NCBI GenBank assembly: GCA_964438995.1
Contig: CAYTMQ010000006.1
Span: 1-64,000 of the forward strand
Direction of reading: 5' to 3'
Length of the DNA stretch: 64,000 nt
Origin: JABMMZ01 sp964438995
GTDB lineage: Bacteria; Bacteroidota; Bacteroidia; NS11-12g; UBA955
The translations under genes and the position numbers were made by a program. The notes beneath the pieces were generated by a model, which did no database searches, was not told where the DNA came from, and worked only from the letters and a program-made list of their open reading frames with translations. Shown here piece by piece: positions 8,673-17,148 of the stretch; position 1 is the stretch's first letter, and every line of letters starts with the position of its first letter.

Positions 8673-10100
8673 ATGAAAGCAATTAAACTCATCAGCAAGC
8701 CATCGGCAAAAGACCAATTGGTAGTAGTAGTAAATACCGACAAATCAAAATCCAGCAAGTGGTTGAATAAACAGCAGAACGAAGCACTTGCAAGTTCAAT
8801 AAAAGACAAGAAAAAAGAACTTGTTTTTAATGATGGCAATCAAATTGTGCTTGTGGTAATGTATTCTGAAGTTTCAGGATGGCAGCTTTCTGAGCAACTT
8901 AGAAAAGCAGGTTCTAAAGCCAGTGTTTTAATGAATGAAAATTCTAAAGAATCGGTTTGTGTTTTGGCGGATGATAAACATGATGCATTAGCATTTGCCG
9001 AAGGAATGGCTTTGAGTAATTACAAATTTTTAAAATATAAATCTAAGCCTCAATCAAACTCTTTACATGTCATACAAATTTGTGCTCCAAAGGCAAGTGA
9101 TGCCGATGTAAAACAAGCGAACGTGATTATTGAATCTACTTTGCTTGCAAGAGATTTGGTAAATGAACCTCAAAGTTACTTAACTTCTTTGCAAATTTCT
9201 GAGGAGTTTAAAAAGATTGGTAAGAGCGCTGGGTTTAAAGTTGAAGTGTGGAATGAGGCAAAAATAACTGCTCAAAAGATGGGCGGTATTTTGGCTGTTA
9301 ACAAGGCAAGTAAAACACCACCAACATTTAATATTTTAGAGTACAAGCCTAAAAATGCAGTCAATAAAAAACCTTATGTATTAGTAGGGAAAGGTGTTGT
9401 TTATGATACTGGTGGATTAAGTTTGAAACCTACACCTATGAGCATGGATCACATGAAATGTGATATGGCTGGGGCAGCTGTGGTTGCTGGTGTTATGAAT
9501 GCAGTTGCCAAAATGGAATTGCCATTGTATGTGGTTGGTTTAGTGCCAGCAACAGACAATTGGATAGGTGAGAACAGTTATGCGCCTGGTGATGTCATTA
9601 CAATGTACAATGGAACAACCGTTGAGATTTTGAATACAGATGCTGAAGGTAGACTTATATTAGCTGATGCATTACATTTTGCTAAAAAATTACAACCTGA
9701 ATTGGTGTGTGATTTTGCTACTTTAACAGGTGCCGCAGTAAGAGCAATAGGTTCTTATGCTACTGCTGTTATGGGTACTGCTGAAGACAAAGTGAAGCAA
9801 GATATTTTTGAAAGCAGTTATTCTGTTTACGAAAGATTGGTTGAATTTCCACTATGGCAAGATTATGCAGATGAGTTAAAATCTGATATTGCTGATATGA
9901 CCAATTTAGGAAAAGGCGAAGGTGGTCAAATCAGTGCTGCTAAATTTTTAGAACATTTTACAGACTATCCTTGGATGCATTTTGATATTGCTGGTCCAGC
10001 TTTTAATCACGCTCCAGATGCCTACAAACCTAAAGGTGGTACAGGTGTAGGCGTGAGATTGATGGTTAACTTTTTAATGAAACAAACTAAGAAAAAATAG
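8673..10100 (+). CDS. pepA: leucyl aminopeptidase, M17 family
   Basis: 475 residues. This cytoplasmic zinc/manganese exopeptidase removes N-terminal residues from peptides. The C-terminal catalytic domain has GKGVVYDTGGLSLKP (239-253), whose Lys240 and Asp245 are metal ligands and Lys252 the catalytic lysine by homology to E. coli PepA, then MKCDMAGAA (Asp264), and the family signature NTDAEGRL (321-328) with Asp323, Glu325 and Arg327. The N-terminal domain (1-150) is divergent, as is usual. It begins 2 bases after tyrS and ends 1 base before pdxA. Confidence 0.95.
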   Translation: MKAIKLISKPSAKDQLVVVVNTDKSKSSKWLNKQQNEALASSIKDKKKELVFNDGNQIVLVVMYSEVSGWQLSEQLRKAGSKASVLMNENSKESVCVLADDKHDALAFAEGMALSNYKFLKYKSKPQSNSLHVIQICAPKASDADVKQANVIIESTLLARDLVNEPQSYLTSLQISEEFKKIGKSAGFKVEVWNEAKITAQKMGGILAVNKASKTPPTFNILEYKPKNAVNKKPYVLVGKGVVYDTGGLSLKPTPMSMDHMKCDMAGAAVVAGVMNAVAKMELPLYVVGLVPATDNWIGENSYAPGDVITMYNGTTVEILNTDAEGRLILADALHFAKKLQPELVCDFATLTGAAVRAIGSYATAVMGTAEDKVKQDIFESSYSVYERLVEFPLWQDYADELKSDIADMTNLGKGEGGQISAAKFLEHFTDYPWMHFDIAGPAFNHAPDAYKPKGGTGVGVRLMVNFLMKQTKKK

Positions 10101-10101
10101 T

Positions 10102-11166
10102 ATGAATAAACCTATCATTGGTATTACTCAAGGCGATCCAAATGGTGTTGGATTAGAAGTGATAATTAAAACCCTTCAACACCCAATGGTATATGAATAT
10201 TGTATACCGGTGTTGTATGCAAATCCTAAAACATTTGCATTCAATAAAAAGGTATTGAACCTTGAAAAACCTGCATATGTAGCGGTAAAAGATATTTCAG
10301 AAATTAAGGGCAATCAGTTGAACTTGATAGCTAGTAGTAACGAAGCTTTCGAAGTACAGTTTGGTGTGGCCAGTGAAGCAGCTGGAAAAGAAGCATTGAT
10401 GGCAATAGATAGGATGTTACAAGATGCTAAAGCTGGTAAATTGCATGCCATTTTAACTGGTCCAATTGATAAATCAACCATCAAATCTGTTGACAATTTT
10501 ACCGGTCACACTGGTTATATAACCAAACAACTTGGTGAAGACGATTCGTTGATGGTATTGTATAATGAAGACATCAAAGTTGGTTTACTTACAGAGCATT
10601 TACCATTGGCTAAAGTGCCTCAATCTATCAGTGTGTCTTCTATCGTTTCAAAATTGCATGTGGCATCTGAAAGTTTGAAAAGAGATTTTAGAATAGTAAA
10701 ACCAAAAATTGCAGTACTTGGCTTAAATCCTCATAACGGAGAAAATGGAAAAATGGGTACTGAAGAAAGAGACATCATAGATCCAGCTATTAAAGAAGCA
10801 AACGAAAAAGGAATTTTTTGTTTTGGTCCGTACAGCGCTGATGGTTTTTTTGGCAGTCGCAACTACAGAAATTTTGATTTGGTTTTGGCTATGTATCACG
10901 ATCAAGGTTTGATTCCATTTAAATCTATGGCTTTTGATGAAGGTGTAAATTACACTGCTGGTTTGCCTACTTTGAGAACCAGTCCAGATCACGGTACAGC
11001 ATATGATATCGCAGGGAAGAATATTGCAAATCCTTTAAGTTTTAGCAATGCTTTATTTGAAGCCATTCATTTGTATCACAATAGAACTGAAGTTGAACAT
11101 CTAAAAGAAAATCCATTGGGATATTCTGAATTTAGAAGAGAGAGATTCAGATTAGAACAAGCCTAA
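10102..11166 (+). CDS. pdxA: 4-hydroxythreonine-4-phosphate dehydrogenase
   Basis: 354 residues. The enzyme oxidises 4-phosphohydroxy-L-threonine in the DXP-dependent route to pyridoxal phosphate. Seen: the start PIIGITQGDPNGVGLEVIIK, TGPIDKSTI and the substrate-site FTGHTGYI (about 132-139), LGLNPHNGENG, AMYHDQGLIPFK with a metal-binding His, and the C-terminal RTSPDHGTAYDIAG. Downstream of pepA with a 1-base gap; probably one operon, although no other vitamin B6 gene is nearby. Confidence 0.96.
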   Translation: MNKPIIGITQGDPNGVGLEVIIKTLQHPMVYEYCIPVLYANPKTFAFNKKVLNLEKPAYVAVKDISEIKGNQLNLIASSNEAFEVQFGVASEAAGKEALMAIDRMLQDAKAGKLHAILTGPIDKSTIKSVDNFTGHTGYITKQLGEDDSLMVLYNEDIKVGLLTEHLPLAKVPQSISVSSIVSKLHVASESLKRDFRIVKPKIAVLGLNPHNGENGKMGTEERDIIDPAIKEANEKGIFCFGPYSADGFFGSRNYRNFDLVLAMYHDQGLIPFKSMAFDEGVNYTAGLPTLRTSPDHGTAYDIAGKNIANPLSFSNALFEAIHLYHNRTEVEHLKENPLGYSEFRRERFRLEQA

Positions 11167-11209
11167 TCATCTTGTATAACTAAGGTTATTATAGTATATT
11201 CGTTGACCA

Positions 11210-13246
11210 GTGTCAACCTTTAAAATTACCTCGCCATTTAAGCCAACAGGTGATCAGCCTGAAGCAATTAAGCAACTTGTAAGTGGCTTGAATGAAGGCG
11301 TGCGTTCGCAAACTTTATTAGGTGTTACAGGAAGTGGTAAAACCTTTACTGTAGCTAATGTCATCCAGCAGGTTCAAAGACCTGTTTTGGTGTTAAGTCA
11401 CAATAAAACATTGGTGGCTCAATTGTATGGAGAATTCAAGCAGTTTTTTCCTGAGAGTGCAGTTGAGTATTTTGTAAGTTATTACGATTATTATCAACCC
11501 GAAGCCTTTATTCCGACTACAGGCACATACATAGAAAAAGACTTAGCCATCAACGAAGAAATTGAGAAGATGCGTTTAAAAACCATCTCAACTTTATTGA
11601 GCGGCAGACGAGATGTGATTATAGTTGCTTCTGTGAGTTGTATTTATGGCGCTGGTAATCCTAAAGATTATGAAGACAGCATCATACGTTTGAGTAAAGG
11701 AACTGTAATCTCCAGAAATACCTTGTTGCACAAGCTGGTAGATTCTTTATACAGCAGAACGACAGACGAGTTTAGAAGAGGTAACTTTAGAGTTAAAGGC
11801 GATGTTGTAGATGTGTATCTCGCATACAATGATTTTGCCTATAGAATTTCTTTTTTCGGTAATGAAATTGAGGAAATACAATCTTTCGAGCCTTCGAGTG
11901 GCGACATATTAGAAGATTTAAAAGACATAGCTATTTACCCTGCAAATATTTATGTATCTCCTAAAGAAAGATTGAATCAAGCCATCAGAGATATCCAAGA
12001 TGATTTGGTCTTGCAAATAGAGTTTTTTAAAGAACAAGGCAAGCATTTAGAAGCTAAGCGACTTGAGGAAAGAGTGAATTTTGATTTGGAGATGATGCGA
12101 GAACTTGGTTATTGCAGTGGTATCGAAAATTATAGCAGATACATGGACCGTAGAAGTGCTGGAGAGCGACCATTTTGTTTGTTGGATTATTTCCCTGATG
12201 ATTATTTATTGGTTGTTGACGAAAGTCACGTAAGCATGCCACAAATCAAAGCCATGTATGGTGGAGATAGAGCCAGAAAAATCAATTTGGTTGATTATGG
12301 TTTCAGATTGCCTGCTGCTATGGACAATCGACCATTAAAATGGGAAGAGTTTCATAATCTTGTGAATCAAGTTATTTATGTCAGTGCAACTCCGTCGTCA
12401 TTTGAAATTAGTGAGTCTGAAGGTGTCATAGTTGAACAATTGATTCGACCAACTGGATTGTTAGACCCGGTGATTGAAGTTAGACCATGTACGAATCAGG
12501 TGGACGATTTGTTGGATGAAGTTGACGAGAGAGTGAAAGCTGGTGATAGGGTTTTAGTAACGACACTTACCAAAAGGATGAGTGAAGAACTCGCCAAATA
12601 TATGACTCGTTTGGGTATCAAATGTCAATACATACATAGTGAAGTTAAAACCTTAGACAGAGTTGAAATATTAAGGGATTTGAGGTTGGGTAATATTGAT
12701 GTATTAATTGGTATTAACTTATTGAGAGAGGGTTTAGATTTGCCAGAAGTAAGTTTTGTGGCGATTTTAGATGCCGATAAAGAAGGTTTTTTAAGAAGTG
12801 TAACAAGTTTGGTTCAAACTATTGGTAGAGCTGCTAGAAATGCCAATGGTAAAGTCATTATGTATGCAGATAGAATGACTGACAGTATGAAGAAAACGAT
12901 AGAGGAGACTGAGAGAAGAAGGGAGAAGCAAATGGCATACAACAAAGAACATGGCATCACACCAACAACCGTTTTAAAATCAAAAGAACAAATCATCAAT
13001 CAAACTTCTGTCGCCGATGCAAAACGCGGAGAAGCAGAATACAACGGTCCAGCAAAAGAAGAATTAAGCTTGGCTGCTGACCCAGTATTTGATTACATGT
13101 CTATACCAGAGTTAGAAAAAGCTATCAAAGAAACAGAAAAGAGTATGATGAAAGCTGCTAAAGAAATGGAGTTTATTGAAGCTGCAAGGTATAGAGACCA
13201 AATAGAAGACCTTAAAAAGAGAATCAAAAGAATTCAAGCCAAATAG
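11210..13246 (+). CDS. uvrB: excinuclease ABC subunit B
   Basis: 678 residues, full length. UvrB is the damage-verifying helicase-like subunit of nucleotide excision repair. Visible in order: Walker A GVTGSGKT (38-45), the beta-hairpin YYDYYQPEAFIPTTGTYIEKD (written here as a single family marker, near residues 90-110), DESH Walker B, helicase motif VSATPS, motif VI QTIGRAARN, and the C-terminal UVR motif (about 630-668) that binds UvrA/UvrC. The start is a GTG at 11210, which aligns with STFKITSPFKPTGDQPEAI. It lies 43 bases after pdxA and may be co-transcribed. Confidence 0.97.
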   Translation: MSTFKITSPFKPTGDQPEAIKQLVSGLNEGVRSQTLLGVTGSGKTFTVANVIQQVQRPVLVLSHNKTLVAQLYGEFKQFFPESAVEYFVSYYDYYQPEAFIPTTGTYIEKDLAINEEIEKMRLKTISTLLSGRRDVIIVASVSCIYGAGNPKDYEDSIIRLSKGTVISRNTLLHKLVDSLYSRTTDEFRRGNFRVKGDVVDVYLAYNDFAYRISFFGNEIEEIQSFEPSSGDILEDLKDIAIYPANIYVSPKERLNQAIRDIQDDLVLQIEFFKEQGKHLEAKRLEERVNFDLEMMRELGYCSGIENYSRYMDRRSAGERPFCLLDYFPDDYLLVVDESHVSMPQIKAMYGGDRARKINLVDYGFRLPAAMDNRPLKWEEFHNLVNQVIYVSATPSSFEISESEGVIVEQLIRPTGLLDPVIEVRPCTNQVDDLLDEVDERVKAGDRVLVTTLTKRMSEELAKYMTRLGIKCQYIHSEVKTLDRVEILRDLRLGNIDVLIGINLLREGLDLPEVSFVAILDADKEGFLRSVTSLVQTIGRAARNANGKVIMYADRMTDSMKKTIEETERRREKQMAYNKEHGITPTTVLKSKEQIINQTSVADAKRGEAEYNGPAKEELSLAADPVFDYMSIPELEKAIKETEKSMMKAAKEMEFIEAARYRDQIEDLKKRIKRIQAK

Positions 13247-13262
13247 ACATTTTACTATTCTG

Positions 13263-13296
13263 TTGCAATTCAGGTAAATAGCTTATATAATTGCAA
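13263..13296. repeat. 8-bp inverted repeat upstream of DUF4783
   Basis: TTGCAATT (13263-13270) and AATTGCAA (13289-13296) form a perfect 8-bp dyad with an 18-base spacer. No T-tract follows, so it is a poor uvrB terminator; it may be a protein-binding dyad upstream of the sigma-54-like element. Confidence 0.45.
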
Positions 13297-13329
13297 TAAG
13301 AAACAACAATAAAATCACTGTTTTTCTTT

Positions 13330-13344
13330 TGGCACGATTTGTGC
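13330..13344 (+). promoter_or_regulatory. sigma-54-like -24/-12 promoter before DUF4783
   Basis: TGGCACG-ATTT-GTGC matches the consensus TGGCACG-N4-TTGC at 10 of 11 fixed positions, with GG (13331-13332) and GC (13343-13344) exactly 12 bases apart. No TAnnTTTG box is present here. Transcription would start near 13356, just before the ATG at 13359. Confidence 0.45.
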
Positions 13345-13358
13345 AAAATTCATATCAA

Positions 13359-13730
13359 ATGATGAAAAGTTTATTTATAGCAATGGCAATGATGTTTAGT
13401 GTAGCACTTGAAGCTAGCGAAAGCGAGAGAATTGCTAATGCTATACAAGCCTCTAATACCAATGAATTGGCTCAGATGTTTAATACCAGTATCGAATTGG
13501 TAACTCCTGCAGCTTCTGGTGTTAATACTAAAGAACAGGCTAAAATTGTGTTGGATAATTTCTTTAAAAATCACCAACCTGTTAAAGCTACTGTAACTCA
13601 CGAAACCAGCGGTACTACCAATAGTATGATAGTGATAAGTCTGGTGACGAAAAATGGGACATACAGGATTTCTATTTCTGGAACCTATAAAGCCGGAACC
13701 TTCTATATCAACGAATTTAAAATCTCCTGA
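13359..13730 (+). CDS. DUF4783 small secreted protein
   Basis: 123 residues. A signal peptide (about 1-20) is followed by a compact alpha+beta domain of the NTF2-like type: helices SERIANAIQASNTNELAQMF and KEQAKIVLDNFFKNHQP, then strands ending YRISISGTYKAGTFYINEFKI. This matches DUF4783, a Bacteroidota family of unknown function. I use ATG ATG at 13359-13364; the TTG at 13329 lies inside the candidate promoter and would add a charged leader. A terminator follows directly. It is monocistronic between uvrB and nadC. Confidence 0.85.
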   Translation: MMKSLFIAMAMMFSVALEASESERIANAIQASNTNELAQMFNTSIELVTPAASGVNTKEQAKIVLDNFFKNHQPVKATVTHETSGTTNSMIVISLVTKNGTYRISISGTYKAGTFYINEFKIS

Positions 13731-13757
13731 TTTTTAAATTCAATAGTGAAAGATTTA

Positions 13758-13789
13758 AAAGTACTGCGTTAATTTGCAGTACTTTTTTT
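13758..13789 (+). terminator. terminator of DUF4783, abutting the nadC start
   Basis: Ten-bp perfect stem (13758-13767 AAAGTACTGC with 13776-13785), 8-base loop and a T-tract to 13789. The next base is the A of the nadC ATG, so the hairpin also borders the nadC translation start. Confidence 0.75.
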
Positions 13790-14659
13790 ATGCCTACACA
13801 TTTAGAGGATATCAGTAAAGACCCAAGGGTTTTGGAAATCATCCAAAATGCACTTAAAGAAGATGTTGGCTCAGGTGACCATTCTTCTTTGTCTTGTATA
13901 GATCGCGATGCTTTATCATCGGCCAGATTGATTTTTAAAGATGAAGGCATTGCTGCTGGGATTCAAATTGCCTACACAATTTTGAAATTGAATGACCCTG
14001 AAATCGAAATAAAGCCTCTAATAAACGATGGTGATAAAGTAAAATTTGGCGATATTGGATTTGAAGCAAAAGGTAAAGCGCATGGATTGTTAAAAAGTGA
14101 AAGATTGTTGCTAAATATTATGCAGAGACTAAGCGGTATTGCAACCGTTACAGACAAAGCAGTTTCAACCATCAGTGGGTACAAAACCAAAGTCTTAGAC
14201 ACTAGGAAAACAACACCAAATTTAAGGGTGTTAGAAAAATGGGCTGTAAAAGCAGGGGGAGGCGAAAATCACAGATTTGGGTTGTATGATATGATTATGC
14301 TTAAAGACAATCATATTGATGTATCAGGAGGTATAACCAATGCGATTCAAAAGGCAAAAACATACTTACAAGAAAACGATTTAGACTTAGGTATAGAAGT
14401 CGAAACAAGAAATTTAAAAGAAGTAGAAGAGGCTCTGTCTTGTATGCCAATTCAGCGCATCATGCTAGATAATTTTACTCCGGATCTCACCAAAGAGGCC
14501 ATAAATTTGATAGATGGAAGATGCGAGACTGAGTCGTCTGGAGGTATAACTCTTGATAATATTAAGGATTACGCAGCTACAGGTGTGGATTATATTTCAC
14601 TTGGTATGTTGACACATTCGGTTAAATCGCTGGATATCAGCTTTAAAATAATTATTTAA
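13790..14659 (+). CDS. nadC: nicotinate-nucleotide pyrophosphorylase (carboxylating)
   Basis: 289 residues. The enzyme converts quinolinate and PRPP into nicotinate mononucleotide in de novo NAD synthesis. Seen: LEIIQNALKEDVGSGDHSS near the start, the open-face sandwich domain, SGIATVTDKAV, then the barrel motifs DTRKTTPNLRVLEKWAVKAGGGENHRFGLYD (about 144-174; named here as a family block) and MLKDNHID, EVETRNL and SSGGITLDNI near the end. The ATG directly follows a terminator hairpin, so transcription must start within it or leak through it; the loop contains TTAATTTG, a weak -7 look-alike. No nadA or nadB is in the window. Confidence 0.95.
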   Translation: MPTHLEDISKDPRVLEIIQNALKEDVGSGDHSSLSCIDRDALSSARLIFKDEGIAAGIQIAYTILKLNDPEIEIKPLINDGDKVKFGDIGFEAKGKAHGLLKSERLLLNIMQRLSGIATVTDKAVSTISGYKTKVLDTRKTTPNLRVLEKWAVKAGGGENHRFGLYDMIMLKDNHIDVSGGITNAIQKAKTYLQENDLDLGIEVETRNLKEVEEALSCMPIQRIMLDNFTPDLTKEAINLIDGRCETESSGGITLDNIKDYAATGVDYISLGMLTHSVKSLDISFKIII

Positions 14660-14678
14660 ATCTAAGAAATTTTTTAGT

Positions 14679-14686
14679 TATTTTTG
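14679..14686 (+). promoter_or_regulatory. -7 box of the type IX cargo gene
   Basis: TATTTTTG matches TAnnTTTG and ends only 5 bases before the ATG at 14692, so the mRNA would have almost no leader. Confidence 0.5.
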
Positions 14687-14691
14687 TATTT

Positions 14692-15375
14692 ATGTTAAAA
14701 CGTTTTTTACTTATTTGTACAATGGCATTTGCATTTTCAGCAAATGCTCAGTTTGAAATTGAAGATGATACACTGTATGCATACGGTTATGCAGGCGCAA
14801 CTTCTTCTAGTTTCGTTGATTTATATACCCATACTAAGATAAAGCACACTGCAATGTCTATGGAGACCATTAAATGGACAAGAACAACCAATAGTTTACC
14901 AACTACCGACTGGACTTCAGCTGTATGTGATATAATAAGTTGTAGAGGTGTGGAAGTTGACACTGGTTCTTTTCAAATCGGCAACTTAGATTCTGGTGAA
15001 TTGTCTTTCCATTTTTATCCTAAGAATATTAGAGGCAATGCTACTATGGTAGTAAAGTTTTATAGAGAAAGCAATCCAATGGATTATGTAGATGTAACCA
15101 TTATGTGTCAAGCATGGAAAGCCTTACGAGTTGAAACAGTTGACAGCGATTTGTTGTCTGTTTATCCTAATCCAAGCAAAGATTTTATCACAGTAAACAA
15201 CAGCGTAGTGTCAAGCGGTGAGTATCAAATTTTAAACAGTTATGGTCAAGTAGTGGCTACCAATACTTTCGTTAATGGTATGACCATCTCTACCACTGAT
15301 TTAAGTTCGGGTATTTACAGTATTGTTGTTAGAAATGGTGATGAATCATTTACAAAACAATTTATCAGAGAATAA
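14692..15375 (+). CDS. secreted protein with type IX C-terminal sorting domain
   Basis: 227 residues. The signal peptide (1-19) ends SANA|Q. The middle part (20-150) is a beta-rich domain with six cysteines (VCDIISCRG, IMCQAW) and no family I recognise. The last 75 residues are a type A sorting domain: LLSVYPNPSKDFITV, YQILNSYGQVV, ISTTDLSSGIYSIVVRNGDESFTKQFIRE read as consecutive family blocks. Such domains direct export through the type IX system and are removed on attachment to the cell surface. It has its own promoter and a shared terminator with obg, so it is a stand-alone gene. Function of the cargo part unknown. Confidence 0.88.
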   Translation: MLKRFLLICTMAFAFSANAQFEIEDDTLYAYGYAGATSSSFVDLYTHTKIKHTAMSMETIKWTRTTNSLPTTDWTSAVCDIISCRGVEVDTGSFQIGNLDSGELSFHFYPKNIRGNATMVVKFYRESNPMDYVDVTIMCQAWKALRVETVDSDLLSVYPNPSKDFITVNNSVVSSGEYQILNSYGQVVATNTFVNGMTISTTDLSSGIYSIVVRNGDESFTKQFIRE

Positions 15376-15397
15376 CTTCAAAAGATATATAAATGAA

Positions 15398-15425
15398 AAA
15401 GCAGCCTTAAAAGCTGCTTTTTTTT
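15398..15425. terminator. bidirectional terminator between the type IX cargo gene and obg
   Basis: AAAGCAGC (15398-15405) pairs with GCTGCTTT (15413-15420) around a 7-base loop, with A's on the left and T's on the right; it serves two convergent genes. Confidence 0.8.
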
Positions 15426-16431
15426 ATTCCCATTCTTCTTTGGTGTGATTGATTTTTCCCCAAAGTTTATCTTTCAGTTTCTGGATGTTTAAACCAGTAA
15501 CAGCAGAAATAAATATTGGTTTAAGGGTTTTTAAGTCCTTTTTCATAAGATCCATAAGTTCTTCATCTAACATGTCGCACTTTGTTATAGCGACAATACG
15601 GTCTTTTTCTAACAATTCAGGATTGAACTGCTTGAGTTCATTTAACAAGATTTTGTATTCCTTTTTGATATCTGGGCTATCGGCAGGTATCATAAACAAC
15701 AAAACAGCATTTCTTTCAATGTGTTTTAAGAAACGATGACCTAAGCCTTTTCCTAAGTGGGCATCTTCGATAATACCAGGAATATCTGCCATCACAAATG
15801 AACGGTAATCGCGGTATTGAACCATGCCTAAATTTGGAACCAATGTCGTAAATGGATAGTTTGCAATTTCAGGTTTTGCAGCTGAAACAACAGATAATAA
15901 AGTTGATTTACCCGCGTTAGGGAAGCCAACCAATCCAACATCGGCCAGGACTTTTAGTTCTAAAATGATCCATGATTCAATGCCCTCTTCGCCAGGTTGA
16001 GCATAAGTAGGTGCTTGTTTGGTAGATGTTTTAAAATGTGTATTACCTAGGCCACCTCTTCCGCCTTTTAGCAAGATTTTTTCTTGGCCATCTTCGGTAA
16101 TTTCAAGAAGAACTTCACCGGTTTCAGCATCTCTAGCAATGGTGCCCAGAGGAACTTCTAAAATTTCATTTTTGCCAGAAGCCCCAGTGCACAAAGCAGA
16201 ACCTCCGCCTTCTCCATCTTGGGCATGTATGTGTTTTCTGTATTTTAAATGCAGCAAAGTCCATAATTGGGCATTACCTACCAATCTGATATCACCACCT
16301 TTTCCTCCGTCACCTCCATCTGGTCCGCCTTTCGGTAAACCTTTAGCACGATGAAAGTGCGCACTTCCTCTGCCACCTTTTCCACTTCTGAAAAAGATTT
16401 TTACGTAATCTATAAAATTGGATTCTGCCAT
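15424..16431 (-). CDS. obg: Obg-family GTPase
   Basis: 335 residues. Obg is a ribosome-associated GTPase needed for 50S assembly and growth control. The N-terminal glycine-rich Obg fold (1-160) contains RSGKGGRGSAHFHRAKG and GGPDGGDGGKGGD; the G domain has G1 GFPNAGKS (169-176), G3 DIPG (216-219), G4 TKCD (283-286) and G5 SAVTG (about 314). The variable C-terminal extension of some Obg proteins is absent. It is 26 bases behind adk on the same strand, a common pairing in this phylum. Confidence 0.96.
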   Translation of the reverse strand: MAESNFIDYVKIFFRSGKGGRGSAHFHRAKGLPKGGPDGGDGGKGGDIRLVGNAQLWTLLHLKYRKHIHAQDGEGGGSALCTGASGKNEILEVPLGTIARDAETGEVLLEITEDGQEKILLKGGRGGLGNTHFKTSTKQAPTYAQPGEEGIESWIILELKVLADVGLVGFPNAGKSTLLSVVSAAKPEIANYPFTTLVPNLGMVQYRDYRSFVMADIPGIIEDAHLGKGLGHRFLKHIERNAVLLFMIPADSPDIKKEYKILLNELKQFNPELLEKDRIVAITKCDMLDEELMDLMKKDLKTLKPIFISAVTGLNIQKLKDKLWGKINHTKEEWE

Positions 16432-16457
16432 TTGTATGGGTTATCTTCTGATGAAGA

Positions 16458-17036
16458 TTAACGATTTCTCTCAACAATAACAGAACTCAATCTGTTGAAT
16501 ATTTCATCGATAGAGCCAACACCATCAATACTGTGGTATTTGCCTTGTTTGTTATAGAAATCTGCAGCTACTGCTGTTTGTTCGTTGTAAACTTTGATTC
16601 TGTTTCTTACAATAGATTCGTCTGAATCATCAGCTCTTCCACTGTCTTTTCCACGAAGTATCAATCGTTTGATCAATTCCTCTTCATCAACCTGTAAAGC
16701 AAGCATCATTGAAATTGCAGTGCCTTTAGATTCAAGATAGTTGTCTAGAGCAATGGCTTGGTTGGTGGTTCTTGGGAAACCATCAAAAATAAATCCCTTT
16801 GCATCTGGATATTTTGCAACTTCTGCCTCAAGCATGTTAATGGTTACTTCATCTGGTACTAAATTTCCCTTGTCCATGTATGATTGGGCTAATTGACCAA
16901 GCTCGGTATTGTTTTTAATATTGAAACGGAAGATGTCGCCTGTTGATAAGTGCACCAAATTAAAGGCATCTACTAGTTTTTGAGATTGTGTGCCTTTACC
17001 AGCACCTGGAGGTCCGAATAAAACGATATTTAACAT
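16458..17036 (-). CDS. adk: adenylate kinase
   Basis: 192 residues, the short form with a small lid, as is usual in Bacteroidota. It catalyses ATP + AMP = 2 ADP. Seen: Walker A GPPGAGKGT (8-16), the AMP-binding segment HLSTGDIFR, GFIFDGFPRTTNQA, and RGKDSGRADDSDESIVRNRIKVY covering the lid arginines (single family block, about 130-152). ATG at 17036. The operon adk-obg is driven from TATTTTTG (17070-17077) and/or TATATTTG (17092-17099), and wecB is divergent. Confidence 0.96.
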   Translation of the reverse strand: MLNIVLFGPPGAGKGTQSQKLVDAFNLVHLSTGDIFRFNIKNNTELGQLAQSYMDKGNLVPDEVTINMLEAEVAKYPDAKGFIFDGFPRTTNQAIALDNYLESKGTAISMMLALQVDEEELIKRLILRGKDSGRADDSDESIVRNRIKVYNEQTAVAADFYNKQGKYHSIDGVGSIDEIFNRLSSVIVERNR

Positions 17037-17069
17037 TTTTTGTGGAATGGTTGTTAATTATGTAGTCTG

Positions 17070-17077
17070 CAAAAATA
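17070..17077 (-). promoter_or_regulatory. -7 box of adk-obg
   Basis: TATTTTTG on the minus strand, 33 bases before the adk ATG. A second match, TATATTTG, lies at 17092-17099; either or both may be used. Confidence 0.5.
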
Positions 17078-17119
17078 CGCTCAATTATTGACAAATATAA
17101 ATTTAAAGTCGATTTGTCT

Positions 17120-17127
17120 TAATTTTG
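17120..17127 (+). promoter_or_regulatory. -7 box of wecB
   Basis: TAATTTTG, 21 bases before the TTG start codon at 17149, divergent from the adk boxes. Confidence 0.45.
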
Positions 17128-17148
17128 CCGCATTAATTTCTATAAATC

